Assembly (NCBI RefSeq): GCF_032681285.1
Contig: NZ_CP136336.1
Span: 5,505,001 to 5,569,000 of the forward strand
Reading direction: 5' to 3'
Length of the DNA: 64,000 nucleotides
Origin: Piscinibacter gummiphilus
Lineage (GTDB): Bacteria > Pseudomonadota > Gammaproteobacteria > Burkholderiales > Burkholderiaceae_C
Of the stretch, positions 26,385-35,190 are shown piece after piece; the first letter of the stretch is position 1; the number at the start of each line of letters is the position of its first letter. A program made the translations under genes and the position numbers. Below the pieces are notes generated by a model. It was not told the origin of the DNA and did not search any database. It was given only the letters and a program-made list of their open reading frames with translations.

Positions 26385-28857
26385 TTTCATCCGCAACACC
26401 GCCGCGGCCACCGCCGCGATGGTGGCCGGCGTGCCGCTGCCCGGCAACGCCCAGCAACCCGCCGCCCCCAACGACCCGAGCGTGAAATGGTCCAAGGCCC
26501 CCTGCCGCTTCTGCGGCACCGGCTGCGGCGTGACGGTGGGCGTGAAAGACAACCGCGTGGTCGCCACCCACGGCGACGTGCAGGCCGAGGTCAACAAGGG
26601 CCTCAACTGCGTCAAGGGCTACTTCCTCAGCAAGATCATGTACGGCGAAGACCGGCTGACCAAGCCGCTCCTGCGCATGAAGAACGGCCAGTACGACAAG
26701 AACGGCGAGTTCCAGCAGGTGAGCTGGGACATGGCCTTCGACACCATGGCCACGCAGTGGAAGAAGGCGCTCAAGGAGAAGGGCCCGACCTCGGTCGGCA
26801 TGTTCGGCTCCGGCCAGTGGACGGTGTGGGAAGGCTATGCGGCGCTCAAGCTGATGAAGGCGGGCTTCCGCACCAACAACATCGACCCGAACGCACGCCA
26901 CTGCATGGCCTCGGCCGTGGCCGGGATGATGCGCACCTTCGGCATGGACGAGCCGATGGGCTGCTACGACGACATCGAAGCGGCCGACGCCTTCGTGCTC
27001 TGGGGCTCCAACATGGCCGAGATGCACCCGGTGCTGTGGACCCGCGTGACCGACCGGCGCCTGTCGGCCGCGCACGTGAAGGTGGCGGTGCTGTCGACCT
27101 TCGAGCACCGCTCGTGCGACCTGGCCGACATCAACATGATCTTCACGCCGCAGACGGACCTGGCCATCCTCAACTTCATCGCCCACCACATCATCTCGAC
27201 CGGGCGTGTGAACCGCGAGTTCGTCGACAAGCACACCACCTTCAAGGTGGGCAACCCCGACATCGGCTACGGGCTGCGCCCCGAGCACCCGCTGCAGGTG
27301 GCCGCCAAGAACGCCAAGGAGCCGGGCGGCGCCAAGGCGAGCAGCTTCGACGAGTTCGCCAAGTTCGTCTCGACCTACACACTCGACTACACCGCGAAGC
27401 TCTCGGGCGTGCCGGCCAACCGGCTGCTCGCGCTGGCCGAGCTGTACGCCGACCCGAAGGTCAAGGTGATGTCGTTCTGGACCATGGGCTTCAACCAGCA
27501 CACCCGCGGGGTCTGGTGCAACAACATGGTCTACAACATCCACCTCCTGACCGGCAAGATCTCGACGCCTGGCAACAGCCCCTTCTCGCTGACCGGCCAG
27601 CCGAGCGCCTGCGGCACCGCGCGCGAGGTGGGCACCTTCTCGCACCGACTCCCGGCCGACATGGTGGTGGCCAACCCCGAGCACCGCAAGCACACCGAAG
27701 AAATCTGGAAGGTGCCGCAGGGCACCATCCCGACCACGCCGGGCTTCCACGCCGTGCTGCAGAACCGCATGCTGAAAGACGGCAAGCTCAACGCGTACTG
27801 GGTGATGGTCAACAACAACATGCAGGCGGGCGCCAACCTGTCGCAGGAAGGCTTCCCCGGCTACCGCAACCCCAACAACTTCATCGTCGTCTCCGATGCC
27901 TACCCGACGGTGACCGCCGTCGCGGCCGACCTGATCCTGCCGACCGCGATGTGGGTCGAGAAGGAAGGCGCGTATGGCAACGCCGAGCGCCGCACGCACT
28001 TCTGGCACCAGCTGGTGAACGCACCCGGTGAAGCGAAGAGCGACCTGTGGCAGCTGATGGAGTTCAGCAAGCGCTTCAAGATCGAAGAGGTGTGGCAGGC
28101 CGAGCTGATCGCCAAGCAGCCGTCGGTGAAGGGCAAGACGCTCTTCGAAGTGCTGTTCCGCAACGGCCAGGTCGACGCCTTCCCCACCTCGCAGATCGAG
28201 GCCGGCTACGCGAACGACGAATCGAAGGCCTTCGGCTTCTACGTGCAGAAGGGCCTGTTCGAGGAATACGCGACCTTCGGCCGCGGCCACGGCCACGACC
28301 TGGCGCCGTTCGACACCTACCACCAGGTGCGCGGCCTGCGCTGGCCCGTCGTCAACGGCAAGGAGACCCGCTGGCGCTACAAGGAAGGCAGCGACCCGTA
28401 TGTGAAGGCCGGCACCGGCTACCAGTTCTACGGTCACAAGGACAACAAGGCGGTCATCTTCGCCCTGCCCTACGAGCCGCCCGCCGAGGCGCCCGACAAG
28501 GAGTACCCGTTCTGGCTGTCGACCGGCCGTGTGCTCGAGCACTGGCACTCCGGCTCGATGACGCGCCGGGTGCCCGAGCTGCACAAGGCCGTGCCCAATG
28601 CCGTCTGCTACATGCACCCGGAAGACGCGCGTGCCCTGGGCGTGCGCCGCGGCGACGAGATCAAGCTGAGCTCGCGGCGCGGGCAGATGAACTCGCGCGT
28701 CGAGACCCGCGGTCGCAACAAGCCGCCGCGCGGCATGGTGTTCGTGCCCTGGTTCGACGCCAGCCAGCTCATCAACAAGCTGACGCTCGACGCCACCGAC
28801 CCGATCTCGTTGCAGACGGACTTCAAGAAGTGCGCCATCAAGATTGCGAAGGTGTGA
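26365..28857 (+). CDS. napA: Periplasmic nitrate reductase catalytic subunit NapA
   Basis: An 830-residue molybdenum enzyme that reduces nitrate to nitrite in the periplasm. The N-terminus is a Tat signal (RRDFIRN at residues 5-11, then a hydrophobic stretch to about 28). The [4Fe-4S] cluster ligands C47, C50, C54 and C82 follow, spaced as in NapA. The molybdenum-ligating cysteine is C180 in ARHCMASA, which distinguishes Nap from the Asp-ligated NarG. Two molybdopterin-binding domains and the C-terminal dinucleotide-binding domain fill the rest. AGAAGGGG precedes ATG 26365. Electrons come through NapC and NapB, encoded just downstream. Confidence 0.98.
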   Translation: MAIVRRDFIRNTAAATAAMVAGVPLPGNAQQPAAPNDPSVKWSKAPCRFCGTGCGVTVGVKDNRVVATHGDVQAEVNKGLNCVKGYFLSKIMYGEDRLTKPLLRMKNGQYDKNGEFQQVSWDMAFDTMATQWKKALKEKGPTSVGMFGSGQWTVWEGYAALKLMKAGFRTNNIDPNARHCMASAVAGMMRTFGMDEPMGCYDDIEAADAFVLWGSNMAEMHPVLWTRVTDRRLSAAHVKVAVLSTFEHRSCDLADINMIFTPQTDLAILNFIAHHIISTGRVNREFVDKHTTFKVGNPDIGYGLRPEHPLQVAAKNAKEPGGAKASSFDEFAKFVSTYTLDYTAKLSGVPANRLLALAELYADPKVKVMSFWTMGFNQHTRGVWCNNMVYNIHLLTGKISTPGNSPFSLTGQPSACGTAREVGTFSHRLPADMVVANPEHRKHTEEIWKVPQGTIPTTPGFHAVLQNRMLKDGKLNAYWVMVNNNMQAGANLSQEGFPGYRNPNNFIVVSDAYPTVTAVAADLILPTAMWVEKEGAYGNAERRTHFWHQLVNAPGEAKSDLWQLMEFSKRFKIEEVWQAELIAKQPSVKGKTLFEVLFRNGQVDAFPTSQIEAGYANDESKAFGFYVQKGLFEEYATFGRGHGHDLAPFDTYHQVRGLRWPVVNGKETRWRYKEGSDPYVKAGTGYQFYGHKDNKAVIFALPYEPPAEAPDKEYPFWLSTGRVLEHWHSGSMTRRVPELHKAVPNAVCYMHPEDARALGVRRGDEIKLSSRRGQMNSRVETRGRNKPPRGMVFVPWFDASQLINKLTLDATDPISLQTDFKKCAIKIAKV

Positions 28858-28861
28858 TGCC

Positions 28862-29341
28862 ATGAGACGCCTGCTTTCCCTCCTGCTGGCCACGGTGCTC
28901 TCGCTGCCGGCGGTGCCGATGGCGCAGACCGCGGCCTCGGCTCCGGCCAGCGCGCCACTCGGCCTGACCGACGCCGCCCGCGGCCCCACGCCCATCGACG
29001 GCACCACCAAGCCACCACGCCTGACCAACAGCGTCAACGACGACCGCCGCCTGCCGCGCAACTACGACATGCAGCCGCCCGTGGTGCCGCACCGGGTCGA
29101 TGGCTACCAGATCGACAAGAACTTCAACAAGTGCATGGACTGCCACGCGCGTGACAAGGCCGAATTCAGCGGCGCCGTCCCGGTGAGCAAGACGCACTAC
29201 ATCGACCGCAACGGCCGCGTGCTCGACCGCATCTCCACCCGCCGCTACTTCTGCCAGCAGTGCCATGTGTCGCAGGAGCCGGTGGCCCCCATCACCGGCA
29301 ACCGTTTCCAAGGTTTGACGCCCCAGAGGACCACACCGTGA
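28862..29341 (+). CDS. napB: Periplasmic nitrate reductase diheme cytochrome subunit NapB
   Basis: A 159-residue periplasmic cytochrome c that passes electrons to NapA. The signal peptide (about residues 1-22) is followed by an Ala/Pro linker. There are two heme-binding motifs, CMDCH (about residue 91) and CQQCH (about 132), and the conserved [13 protein letters not shown] segment. Length is normal for NapB. It starts 4 bp after the napA stop. The end overlaps the napC start by GTGA, so the two are translationally coupled. Confidence 0.96.
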   Translation: MRRLLSLLLATVLSLPAVPMAQTAASAPASAPLGLTDAARGPTPIDGTTKPPRLTNSVNDDRRLPRNYDMQPPVVPHRVDGYQIDKNFNKCMDCHARDKAEFSGAVPVSKTHYIDRNGRVLDRISTRRYFCQQCHVSQEPVAPITGNRFQGLTPQRTTP

Positions 29342-29994
29342 TCAACCTGCTCAAGCGTTACTGGCACGTCATCTCGCGCCCGAGCGTTCACTACAGCCTG
29401 GGCTTCCTGACCATCGTCGGCTTCATCGGCGGCATCGTCTTCTGGGGCGGCTTCAACACCGCGATGGAAGCCACCAACACCGAAGCCTTCTGCACCGGCT
29501 GCCACGAGATGCGCGACAACGTGTTCGCCGAACTCAAGACCACCATCCACTACACCAACCGCTCCGGCGTGCGCGCCGTGTGCAGCGACTGCCACGTGCC
29601 GCACAACTGGACCGACAAGATGGCCCGCAAGATGCAGGCCTCGAAGGAGGTGTGGGGCAAGGTCTTCGGCACCATCGACACGCCCGAGAAATTCCAGGCC
29701 AAGCGGCTCGAACTCGCGCAGCACGAGTGGGCGCGCCTGAAGGCCAACGACTCGCTGGAGTGCCGCAACTGCCACCAGTACGACTCGATGGACTTCACCC
29801 GCCAGAGCCAGCGTGCGCAGGCGATGCACAGCACCTACCTTGCCAACAAGGAAAAGACCTGCATCGACTGCCACAAGGGCATCGCGCATCGGCTGCCGCA
29901 CATCCCGCCCGGCCAGGGCCCGAGCGACACGCCGGGGCAGGTGGTGCCCACGCCGCAGAGCGCGGCCGCCGCCTCGGGCGTGGCGGCGAAGTGA
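29338..29994 (+). CDS. napC: Membrane-anchored tetraheme quinol dehydrogenase NapC
   Basis: A 218-residue NapC/NirT cytochrome that oxidises membrane quinol and feeds NapB. One N-terminal membrane anchor (about residues 20-38) precedes four c-type heme motifs: CTGCH, CSDCH, CRNCH and CIDCH. The [16 protein letters not shown] linker segment is present as [16 protein letters not shown] 29338 overlaps the napB stop; upstream in-frame codons would lie inside napB. No napF, napG or napH follows, so this is the short NapEDABC type using the quinol-NapC route. The gene ends 3 bp before a convergent methyltransferase gene. Confidence 0.96.
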   Translation: MINLLKRYWHVISRPSVHYSLGFLTIVGFIGGIVFWGGFNTAMEATNTEAFCTGCHEMRDNVFAELKTTIHYTNRSGVRAVCSDCHVPHNWTDKMARKMQASKEVWGKVFGTIDTPEKFQAKRLELAQHEWARLKANDSLECRNCHQYDSMDFTRQSQRAQAMHSTYLANKEKTCIDCHKGIAHRLPHIPPGQGPSDTPGQVVPTPQSAAAASGVAAK

Positions 29995-29997
29995 GGC

Positions 29998-31227
29998 TCA
30001 GGCGGGCAGCAGCCCGTCGGCCTTGAGCAGCGTCTCGAGGCACTGCTGCTGCACGCGGTAGAAGTCCTTCACTTCGCGCACCTGCTGCAGCACTTCGGCG
30101 TTCGACTTCGGCTGCGCCCGCTTCACCGCGAGGATCATCTTGTTCTTCTGCGTGTGCTCCAGCGACACGAACTCGAACACCTGCGTGTCGTAGCCACAGG
30201 CGTCGAGCAGCATCGCGCGCAGGCCGTCGGTCAGCATCTCGGCCTCCTGGCCCAGGTGCACGCCGTGCTGCAGGATGGGCGCGAGCGGGTGCGGGCTCAG
30301 GAGCTGCGGGCGCAGCTCCTTGTGGCAGCAGGGTGAACAGAGAATGATGTCGGCGCCCGCACGCAGGCCGAGGTGGATCGCGTGGTCGGTCGCGGTGTCG
30401 CAGGCGTGCAGCGCGATCATCACGTTGAGCTTGTCGGGCTGGTAATGGCGCACGTCGCCTTCTTCGATGCGCAGGCCGTCGAGCTTGAGTTTTTCGATGG
30501 CGTCATTGCAGAGCTTCACCATGTCAGGCCGCAGCTCCACGCCCGTCACCTGCGCGTCGACATGCTTGGTGTTTCGCAGCCAGTCGTGCAGCGCGAAGGT
30601 GAGGTAGCCCTTGCCGGAGCCGAAGTCGATCACATGCAGATGCTTCGCGTCGGCCAGCCGCGAGCGCTCCAGCGCGTGCGCAAACACCTCGACGAACTTG
30701 TTGATCTGCTTCCACTTGCGCGCCATCGCCGGCACCACCTGGTGGTCGCGCGTGGTGACGCCGAGTTCGACCAGGAAGGGCCGGTTCACGTCGACCCAGC
30801 GCTGCTTCTCGCGGTCGTGGCCCGAGGCCGCCGCCTGCGGCGCCGTGGCACGGTGGGTCGCCATCGTGGCCCGCCCCTTCTTGCTCACCGCGAGCTGCAC
30901 TTCCTCATCCCCATGGAAGAGATGCGCGTTGCCGAACTGCGTGCCGACCAAGCCCAGCAGCAGCGCCCGGCCTTCGTCGAGCGGGTGGTTCTTGGTGATG
31001 TCGCGCGTGGCGTGTGTGTAGACGAGCGAGAGCACCGGCTCGCCGCGCAGCATCACACGCCGCGCTGTCACCCGCTGCAGGTCGCCCGCCGCGGCCAGCG
31101 GCTTGGCCAGCACCAGCTTTGCGAAGTCGTCACGCGCCAGCACCTCGCCCAGGCGGGCCGCAAAGCGCTGGAAGTCCGCCTGCTCGTGCAGCGTGGCGGT
31201 CGATGACGATGGGTGGGGTGCGCTCAT
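29998..31227 (-). CDS. Class I SAM-dependent methyltransferase
   Basis: A 409-residue methyltransferase. The SAM-binding motif VIDFGSGKGYLTFAL lies at about residues 198-212, with GVELRPDMV as the following acidic-loop strand and NVMIALHACDTATDHAI as motif IV. A CSPCCHKEL segment (about 303-311) is distinctive of the METTL25-like group, in which two cysteines sit after the catalytic strand. The N-terminal 180 residues are unlike common rRNA methyltransferases. The target (RNA, protein or small molecule) cannot be told. ATG 31227 is chosen over an upstream in-frame start; a LacI-type operator lies about 50 bp further out. Convergent with nap. Confidence 0.85.
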   Translation of the reverse strand: MSAPHPSSSTATLHEQADFQRFAARLGEVLARDDFAKLVLAKPLAAAGDLQRVTARRVMLRGEPVLSLVYTHATRDITKNHPLDEGRALLLGLVGTQFGNAHLFHGDEEVQLAVSKKGRATMATHRATAPQAAASGHDREKQRWVDVNRPFLVELGVTTRDHQVVPAMARKWKQINKFVEVFAHALERSRLADAKHLHVIDFGSGKGYLTFALHDWLRNTKHVDAQVTGVELRPDMVKLCNDAIEKLKLDGLRIEEGDVRHYQPDKLNVMIALHACDTATDHAIHLGLRAGADIILCSPCCHKELRPQLLSPHPLAPILQHGVHLGQEAEMLTDGLRAMLLDACGYDTQVFEFVSLEHTQKNKMILAVKRAQPKSNAEVLQQVREVKDFYRVQQQCLETLLKADGLLPA

Positions 31228-31278
31228 GGCGCCGATTGTGTCCCGCAGCGGACAGCCCCCGCTCGGGCTTGCCCGCAA

Positions 31279-31290
31279 TGAAACGTTTCA
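31279..31290. promoter_or_regulatory. LacI-family operator upstream of the CMD/SDR/MDR operon
   Basis: TGAAACGTTTCA is a perfect 12-bp palindrome with the central CG typical of LacI/GalR-family operators. It lies 48 bp before the first gene of the operon; a LacI-family gene lies at the far end of that operon. Confidence 0.7.
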
Positions 31291-31338
31291 CTCCTGCGGT
31301 AGCATCGCGGCCAGAACCCACACCACAAAGGAGCCTGC

Positions 31339-31866
31339 GTGGCCCGCATTCCCTATTTCGACATGAGCCAGGCCAGCGAGCAGTACCAGGCGCTGCTGAA
31401 GTCTCGCAACCCGCTCAACCTGTATCGCATGCTGCCGCACGCCGGCGAGGCGGCCTCGTCGGGGTTCCTTGCGCTCGGCAGCGCGCTGCTGCGCCACAAC
31501 GAGCTCGACTCGCAACTGCGCGAGATCGCCATCCTGCGCGTGGGCATCCTGAGCCGCGCGAGCTACGAGGTGCACCAGCACAAGCGCGTGGCGAAGAGCG
31601 TGGGCATGAGCGACACCACCATCGCCGCGCTCGAAGTCGGCGCCGACACCTCGGTGCTCACGCCGGACGAGAAGCTCGTGCTGGAGTTCACCGACGTGGT
31701 GTTCCGCGAGGTGAAGGCGCCCGATGTCTTGTTCAACCAGGTCGCCGAACGTTTCGGGCACCGCCAGACCGCCGAGCTGGTGCTGACCATCGGCTTCTAC
31801 ATGCTGGTGAGCCGCTTCCTCGAGAACTTCGAGGTCGACATCGAAGCCCCCGGCACCGTCACGTGA
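31339..31866 (+). CDS. Carboxymuconolactone decarboxylase family protein
   Basis: A 175-residue helical protein of the CMD/AhpD-like superfamily. The core SQLREIAILRVGILSRASYEVHQHKRVAKSVG (in two parts, about residues 55-88) resembles the CMD helix with the conserved Glu and His, but the CxxC pair of AhpD peroxidase reductases is absent, so it is not a thiol peroxidase partner. The GTG at 31339 is preceded by AAAGGAG. It is first of three cotranscribed genes (13 bp to the SDR). Proteins of this type sit in many catabolic clusters with unassigned reactions. Expression is probably under the LacI-type operator 48 bp upstream. Confidence 0.88.
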   Translation: MARIPYFDMSQASEQYQALLKSRNPLNLYRMLPHAGEAASSGFLALGSALLRHNELDSQLREIAILRVGILSRASYEVHQHKRVAKSVGMSDTTIAALEVGADTSVLTPDEKLVLEFTDVVFREVKAPDVLFNQVAERFGHRQTAELVLTIGFYMLVSRFLENFEVDIEAPGTVT

Positions 31867-31879
31867 GAGGCCGCACGCC

Positions 31880-32737
31880 ATGAACCTCGCCCCCACCGAC
31901 CTCGACCCGAGCCGCGCGATGCACCCCGAAACGCTGGGCCATGCGCCCGGACGGGGGCGCCTGCACGGCCGCCGTGTGCTGGTCGTCGGCGCCGGCCAGC
32001 GGGTGATCCCCGAGGAAGACCCGCCCATCGGCAACGGCCGTGCGATCTCGGTGCTCTTCGCGCGTGAAGGCGCGCAGGTGGCCTGTGTCGACGTCAACGC
32101 CGAGGCTGCGCAGGCGACCGTCGACCAGATCACGTCTGAAGGCGGCAAGGCCTTCGCCGAGATGGCCGACGTGCTCGATGTCCAACAGATCGCCCCGCTG
32201 GTCGCGCGCGTCGCCGAGAAGATGGGCGGCCTCGACGGCCTGGTGCTCAACGTCGGCATCTCGCACGGCCTGCCGCTCGACCGCATCACGCCCGAGACCT
32301 GGGACAAGGAGTACGGCGTCAACGTCAAGAGCCACATGTTCTTCAGCCAGGCCGCGCTGCCGCTGATGTCACCGGGCGGCAGCATCGTGCTGATGTCGTC
32401 GCTCGCGAGCCTGCGCAATGCGAGCCGCAATCCGACGTATGAGTCGGCCAAGGCGGCGCAGGTGTCGCTCGCACGGGCCATCGCCGTCGCAGGCGAACCG
32501 AAGGGCATCCGCTGCAATGCCGTGCTGCCCGGCCTCATGGACACGCCGATGGGCCGCGACGCGAGCCGCCGCCGCCCCAACCGAGCGCTGGCCGTGCCCT
32601 TCGGCCGCCAGGGCACCGGCTGGGAGGTGGCGTATGCCACGCTCTTCCTCATCTCGCACGAATCCACCTACGTCAACGGCCATGCGCTGCTGGCGGATGG
32701 CGGACTGAGCATCGGTGTCATACGCTCGCCGGGTTGA
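31880..32737 (+). CDS. SDR family NAD(P)-dependent oxidoreductase
   Basis: A 285-residue short-chain dehydrogenase. After a 30-residue lead the cofactor site reads VLVVGAGQRV (about 33-42), a variant of the usual TGxxxGIG with an inserted PEEDPPIGNGRAI loop before the next helix. VACVDVNAEAA carries the Asp that favours NAD over NADP. The NVGIS (NAG-like) motif, the catalytic Ser in LMSSLAS and Tyr/Lys in YESAKAA are present. It lies between a CMD-like and a quinone-oxidoreductase-like gene with a short gap on either side, so it is part of one pathway. The extended glycine loop is unusual; the substrate is unknown. Confidence 0.9.
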   Translation: MNLAPTDLDPSRAMHPETLGHAPGRGRLHGRRVLVVGAGQRVIPEEDPPIGNGRAISVLFAREGAQVACVDVNAEAAQATVDQITSEGGKAFAEMADVLDVQQIAPLVARVAEKMGGLDGLVLNVGISHGLPLDRITPETWDKEYGVNVKSHMFFSQAALPLMSPGGSIVLMSSLASLRNASRNPTYESAKAAQVSLARAIAVAGEPKGIRCNAVLPGLMDTPMGRDASRRRPNRALAVPFGRQGTGWEVAYATLFLISHESTYVNGHALLADGGLSIGVIRSPG

Positions 32738-32750
32738 ACAGGAGAACCCC

Positions 32751-33737
32751 ATGAGCACGATGAAAGCCGCCGTCCAGGCAGGCGCACAAGGCCTGCAGAT
32801 CCAAAGCGTCGACGTCCCCGAGCCGGGGCCCGACGAGGTGCTGGTGAAGGTGCGCGCCTGCGGCCTCAACCGCGCCGACATCGGCATGGCCGCCGGCCAC
32901 GCGCACGGGCCACAAGGTGGGCCCGGCACACGGCTCGGCATGGAATGGGCGGGAGAGGTCGTGCGCTGCGGCGCGAACGTGCGCGAGTTCAAGCCCGGCG
33001 ACCGGGTGATGGGCTCAGGCCGCGGGGCGTTCGCCGAATACGCGGTGTCCGACTTCGGGCGGGTGATCCCGATCCCCTCGGCCACGATGAGCTTCGAGCA
33101 GGCGGCCACCCTGCCCGTTGCACTGCAGACCATGCACGACGCCGTCGTCACCAATGGCCGCCTGCAGAAAGGCGAAGCGGTGCTGATCCAGGGCGCCTCG
33201 TCCGGTGTCGGCCTGATGGGCCTGCAGATCGCGAAGCTGATGGGCGCGGGCTTCGTCGCCGGCAGCTCCACCACCCCGGCCCGCCGCGAGCGATTGAAAG
33301 ACTTCGGCGCCCAACTCGCCATCGACACCACGCAGGCCGACTGGCCGAAGCAGGTGCTCGACGCGACCGACGGCCAGGGCGTGCACCTCGTCGTCGACCA
33401 GCTCTCGGGCGCGCAGGCCAACCAGAACCTCAAGGCCACCCGCGTGCTCGGCCGCATCGTCAACGTGGGCCGGCTGGCCGGCACGCGCGCGGAGTTCGAC
33501 TTCGACCTGCACGCGCTCAAGCGCATCCACTACATCGGCGTCACCTTCCGCACCCGCAGCGTGGAGGAGGTGCGGGAGCTCAACCGCCGCATGCGCGCCG
33601 ACCTCGGCACCGCGCTCACCGCGGGGCAACTGGCCTTGCCCATCGACACCACCTTCCCCTTCGACGACGCCGCACAGGCGCTCGCCCACATGGCGCGCAA
33701 CGCGCACTTCGGCAAGATCGTGCTCACGCTCGGCTGA
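32751..33737 (+). CDS. Zinc-independent quinone oxidoreductase-like MDR protein
   Basis: A 328-residue medium-chain dehydrogenase/reductase of the quinone oxidoreductase type. The N-terminal GroES-like domain (about residues 1-125) has GLNRADIGMAAG but lacks the zinc-binding Cys/His set. The Rossmann domain carries VLIQGASSGVGLMGLQIAK (about 145-163) for NADPH. The family reduces quinones, enones or enoyl compounds. GGAG precedes ATG 32751, and the gene ends 9 bp before the convergent LacI-type regulator. It is the third gene of the CMD/SDR operon. Confidence 0.9.
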   Translation: MSTMKAAVQAGAQGLQIQSVDVPEPGPDEVLVKVRACGLNRADIGMAAGHAHGPQGGPGTRLGMEWAGEVVRCGANVREFKPGDRVMGSGRGAFAEYAVSDFGRVIPIPSATMSFEQAATLPVALQTMHDAVVTNGRLQKGEAVLIQGASSGVGLMGLQIAKLMGAGFVAGSSTTPARRERLKDFGAQLAIDTTQADWPKQVLDATDGQGVHLVVDQLSGAQANQNLKATRVLGRIVNVGRLAGTRAEFDFDLHALKRIHYIGVTFRTRSVEEVRELNRRMRADLGTALTAGQLALPIDTTFPFDDAAQALAHMARNAHFGKIVLTLG

Positions 33738-33746
33738 GCGGGCGCC

Positions 33747-34781
33747 TCAGGTCTTCTTCGGCGCCGGCCCGCACGAGCCGCGGGGGATGAAGTCGCTCAC
33801 GAGCGTCACGCTCTTCGGCGGCCCTTCTTCGCCGCGCATGCGCGCGAGCAGCAGCGCGGTGGCTTCGTCGGCCGCCTTCTCCAGGTCGATGCGCAACGAC
33901 GAGATCGCCGGCACATGGCCGGCCGCGAAATCGGGGTCACCGAAGGAGACCACCGACACGTCGTCCGGGATGCGCAGGCGTTGTGCGCCAATGGCGTTCA
34001 GCGTGTCGTTGAGGATCGTCGTGCCCATCACCAGGAGCGCGGTCGGCCGGTCGGTGCGGCGCAGCAGCGTGCTCACCGCCTCGAAGGCCGAGCTCGTGGC
34101 CGAGGGCAGGTGCACGATGAACTCTTCGTTGACCTCGAGCTTGGCCAGCTTGTAGCCCATGCGGTAGCCCTCGGTGCGGCGGCGGATCGGCCGGTTGGGC
34201 GACTGCGACAACACCATCGCGATGCGCTTGTGGCCGAGGCCCGCGAGGTACTGCACCAGGTTCTTCACGCCCGGCACGTGCTCGAACAGCACGCTGTCGG
34301 TGGGCGAGTCCATGTCGCGGTCGAGGATCACGGTGGGCACCGGCAACGAGCGCACCGCGGCGAGCACCTCGCGGTCGCGCTCGTTGCCCGGGGCGATCAG
34401 CAGGCCGTCCATGCCACGGCTCACGAAGGTGGAGAGGATCTCGATCTCGCGCTCGGCCTGGTTCAGGCTGTTGGCCAGCAGCATCATGTACCCGTGCGGG
34501 CGCAGGCGCTCCTCGAGCCCACGGTAGAGCTTGGCGTAGAGCGGGTTCGCCACGTCGGTCAGCAGGCAGCCCACGGTGCGCGAGCTGCGCAGGCGCAGCG
34601 ACTGTGCCGCGTGGTTGGGGCGGTAGCCGAGCTGCTTGATGGCACGCTCCACCTTCTCGCGCGTGCCCTCGCTCACGTTGGCCACCTTGTTGATGACCCG
34701 CGAGGCACTGCCGAGCGACACGCCCGCCAGTTCGGCCACGTCGCGGATGCTGAGGTTCTTGGGTTTGGAGGCGCGTGGCAT
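33747..34781 (-). CDS. LacI family transcriptional regulator
   Basis: A 344-residue LacI/GalR-type regulator. The N-terminal helix-turn-helix and hinge (about residues 9-62) read LSIRDVAELAGVSLGSASRV and GYRPNHAAQSL, and the rest is a periplasmic-binding-protein-like sensor (about 68-335). ATG 34781 gives the normal start MPRASKPKNL; the upstream frame is not conserved in style. It faces the CMD/SDR/MDR operon from its far end. The TGAAACGTTTCA palindrome in front of that operon fits what a LacI-family protein binds. I therefore infer that it represses, or possibly activates, the operon; the effector could be a sugar or a pathway intermediate. Confidence 0.93.
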   Translation of the reverse strand: MPRASKPKNLSIRDVAELAGVSLGSASRVINKVANVSEGTREKVERAIKQLGYRPNHAAQSLRLRSSRTVGCLLTDVANPLYAKLYRGLEERLRPHGYMMLLANSLNQAEREIEILSTFVSRGMDGLLIAPGNERDREVLAAVRSLPVPTVILDRDMDSPTDSVLFEHVPGVKNLVQYLAGLGHKRIAMVLSQSPNRPIRRRTEGYRMGYKLAKLEVNEEFIVHLPSATSSAFEAVSTLLRRTDRPTALLVMGTTILNDTLNAIGAQRLRIPDDVSVVSFGDPDFAAGHVPAISSLRIDLEKAADEATALLLARMRGEEGPPKSVTLVSDFIPRGSCGPAPKKT

Positions 34782-34840
34782 CGGTGTGAACCTCGCAAGA
34801 GAGGCCCGTGGAGTGAGGCGCGAGAATTGTAGGGACGCCC

Positions 34841-35190
34841 ATGCCGCGCAAACCCCGCACCTCCACGCCACGCTCGCACCAGTACCACGTCTACGTGGTG
34901 GAGCTCGACGACCGCGTCTGGAACCACGCGCGTTTCCGCGCCGCCAACCCCGACTACCAGCTCGGCAAGCCCTTCGTCTACGTCGGCATGACCGGGCTCG
35001 ACCCCGACCTGCGCTTCGACAAGCACAAGGCCGGCATCCAGGCCAACCGCTACGTGCAGGAGCACGGGCTGCGCCTCTTGCCCGAGGTGTACGAGGTCTA
35101 CAACCCGATGCGTATGACGGGGCGAAGGAGATGGAGGTGGAACTCGCGATCGGCTTGCGCGAGAAGGGTTGGGGGGTGTGGCAGGCCTAG
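34841..35190 (+). pseudogene. Frameshifted GIY-YIG-like protein gene
   Basis: The frame from ATG 34841 encodes a small protein with YHVYVVELDD at the start and FVYVGMTGLDPDLRFDKHKAG, a GIY-YIG-like core. It reads well up to NPMRMTG (about residue 92) and then turns into an Arg/Trp-rich tail running to 35203. The +1-shifted frame gives a sensible continuation (YDGAKEMEVELAIGL, then REKGWGVWQA) ending at a TAG at 35190. A single missing C near 35111 would restore one 117-residue protein. The gene is therefore either a recent pseudogene or a sequencing or assembly error. The intact family is a small chromosomal protein of unknown role. It is divergent from the LacI gene. Confidence 0.7.

Noticed and set aside
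26203..29061. Long open frame opposite napA
   Set aside because: Antisense to a certain gene, low-complexity composition and no motif.
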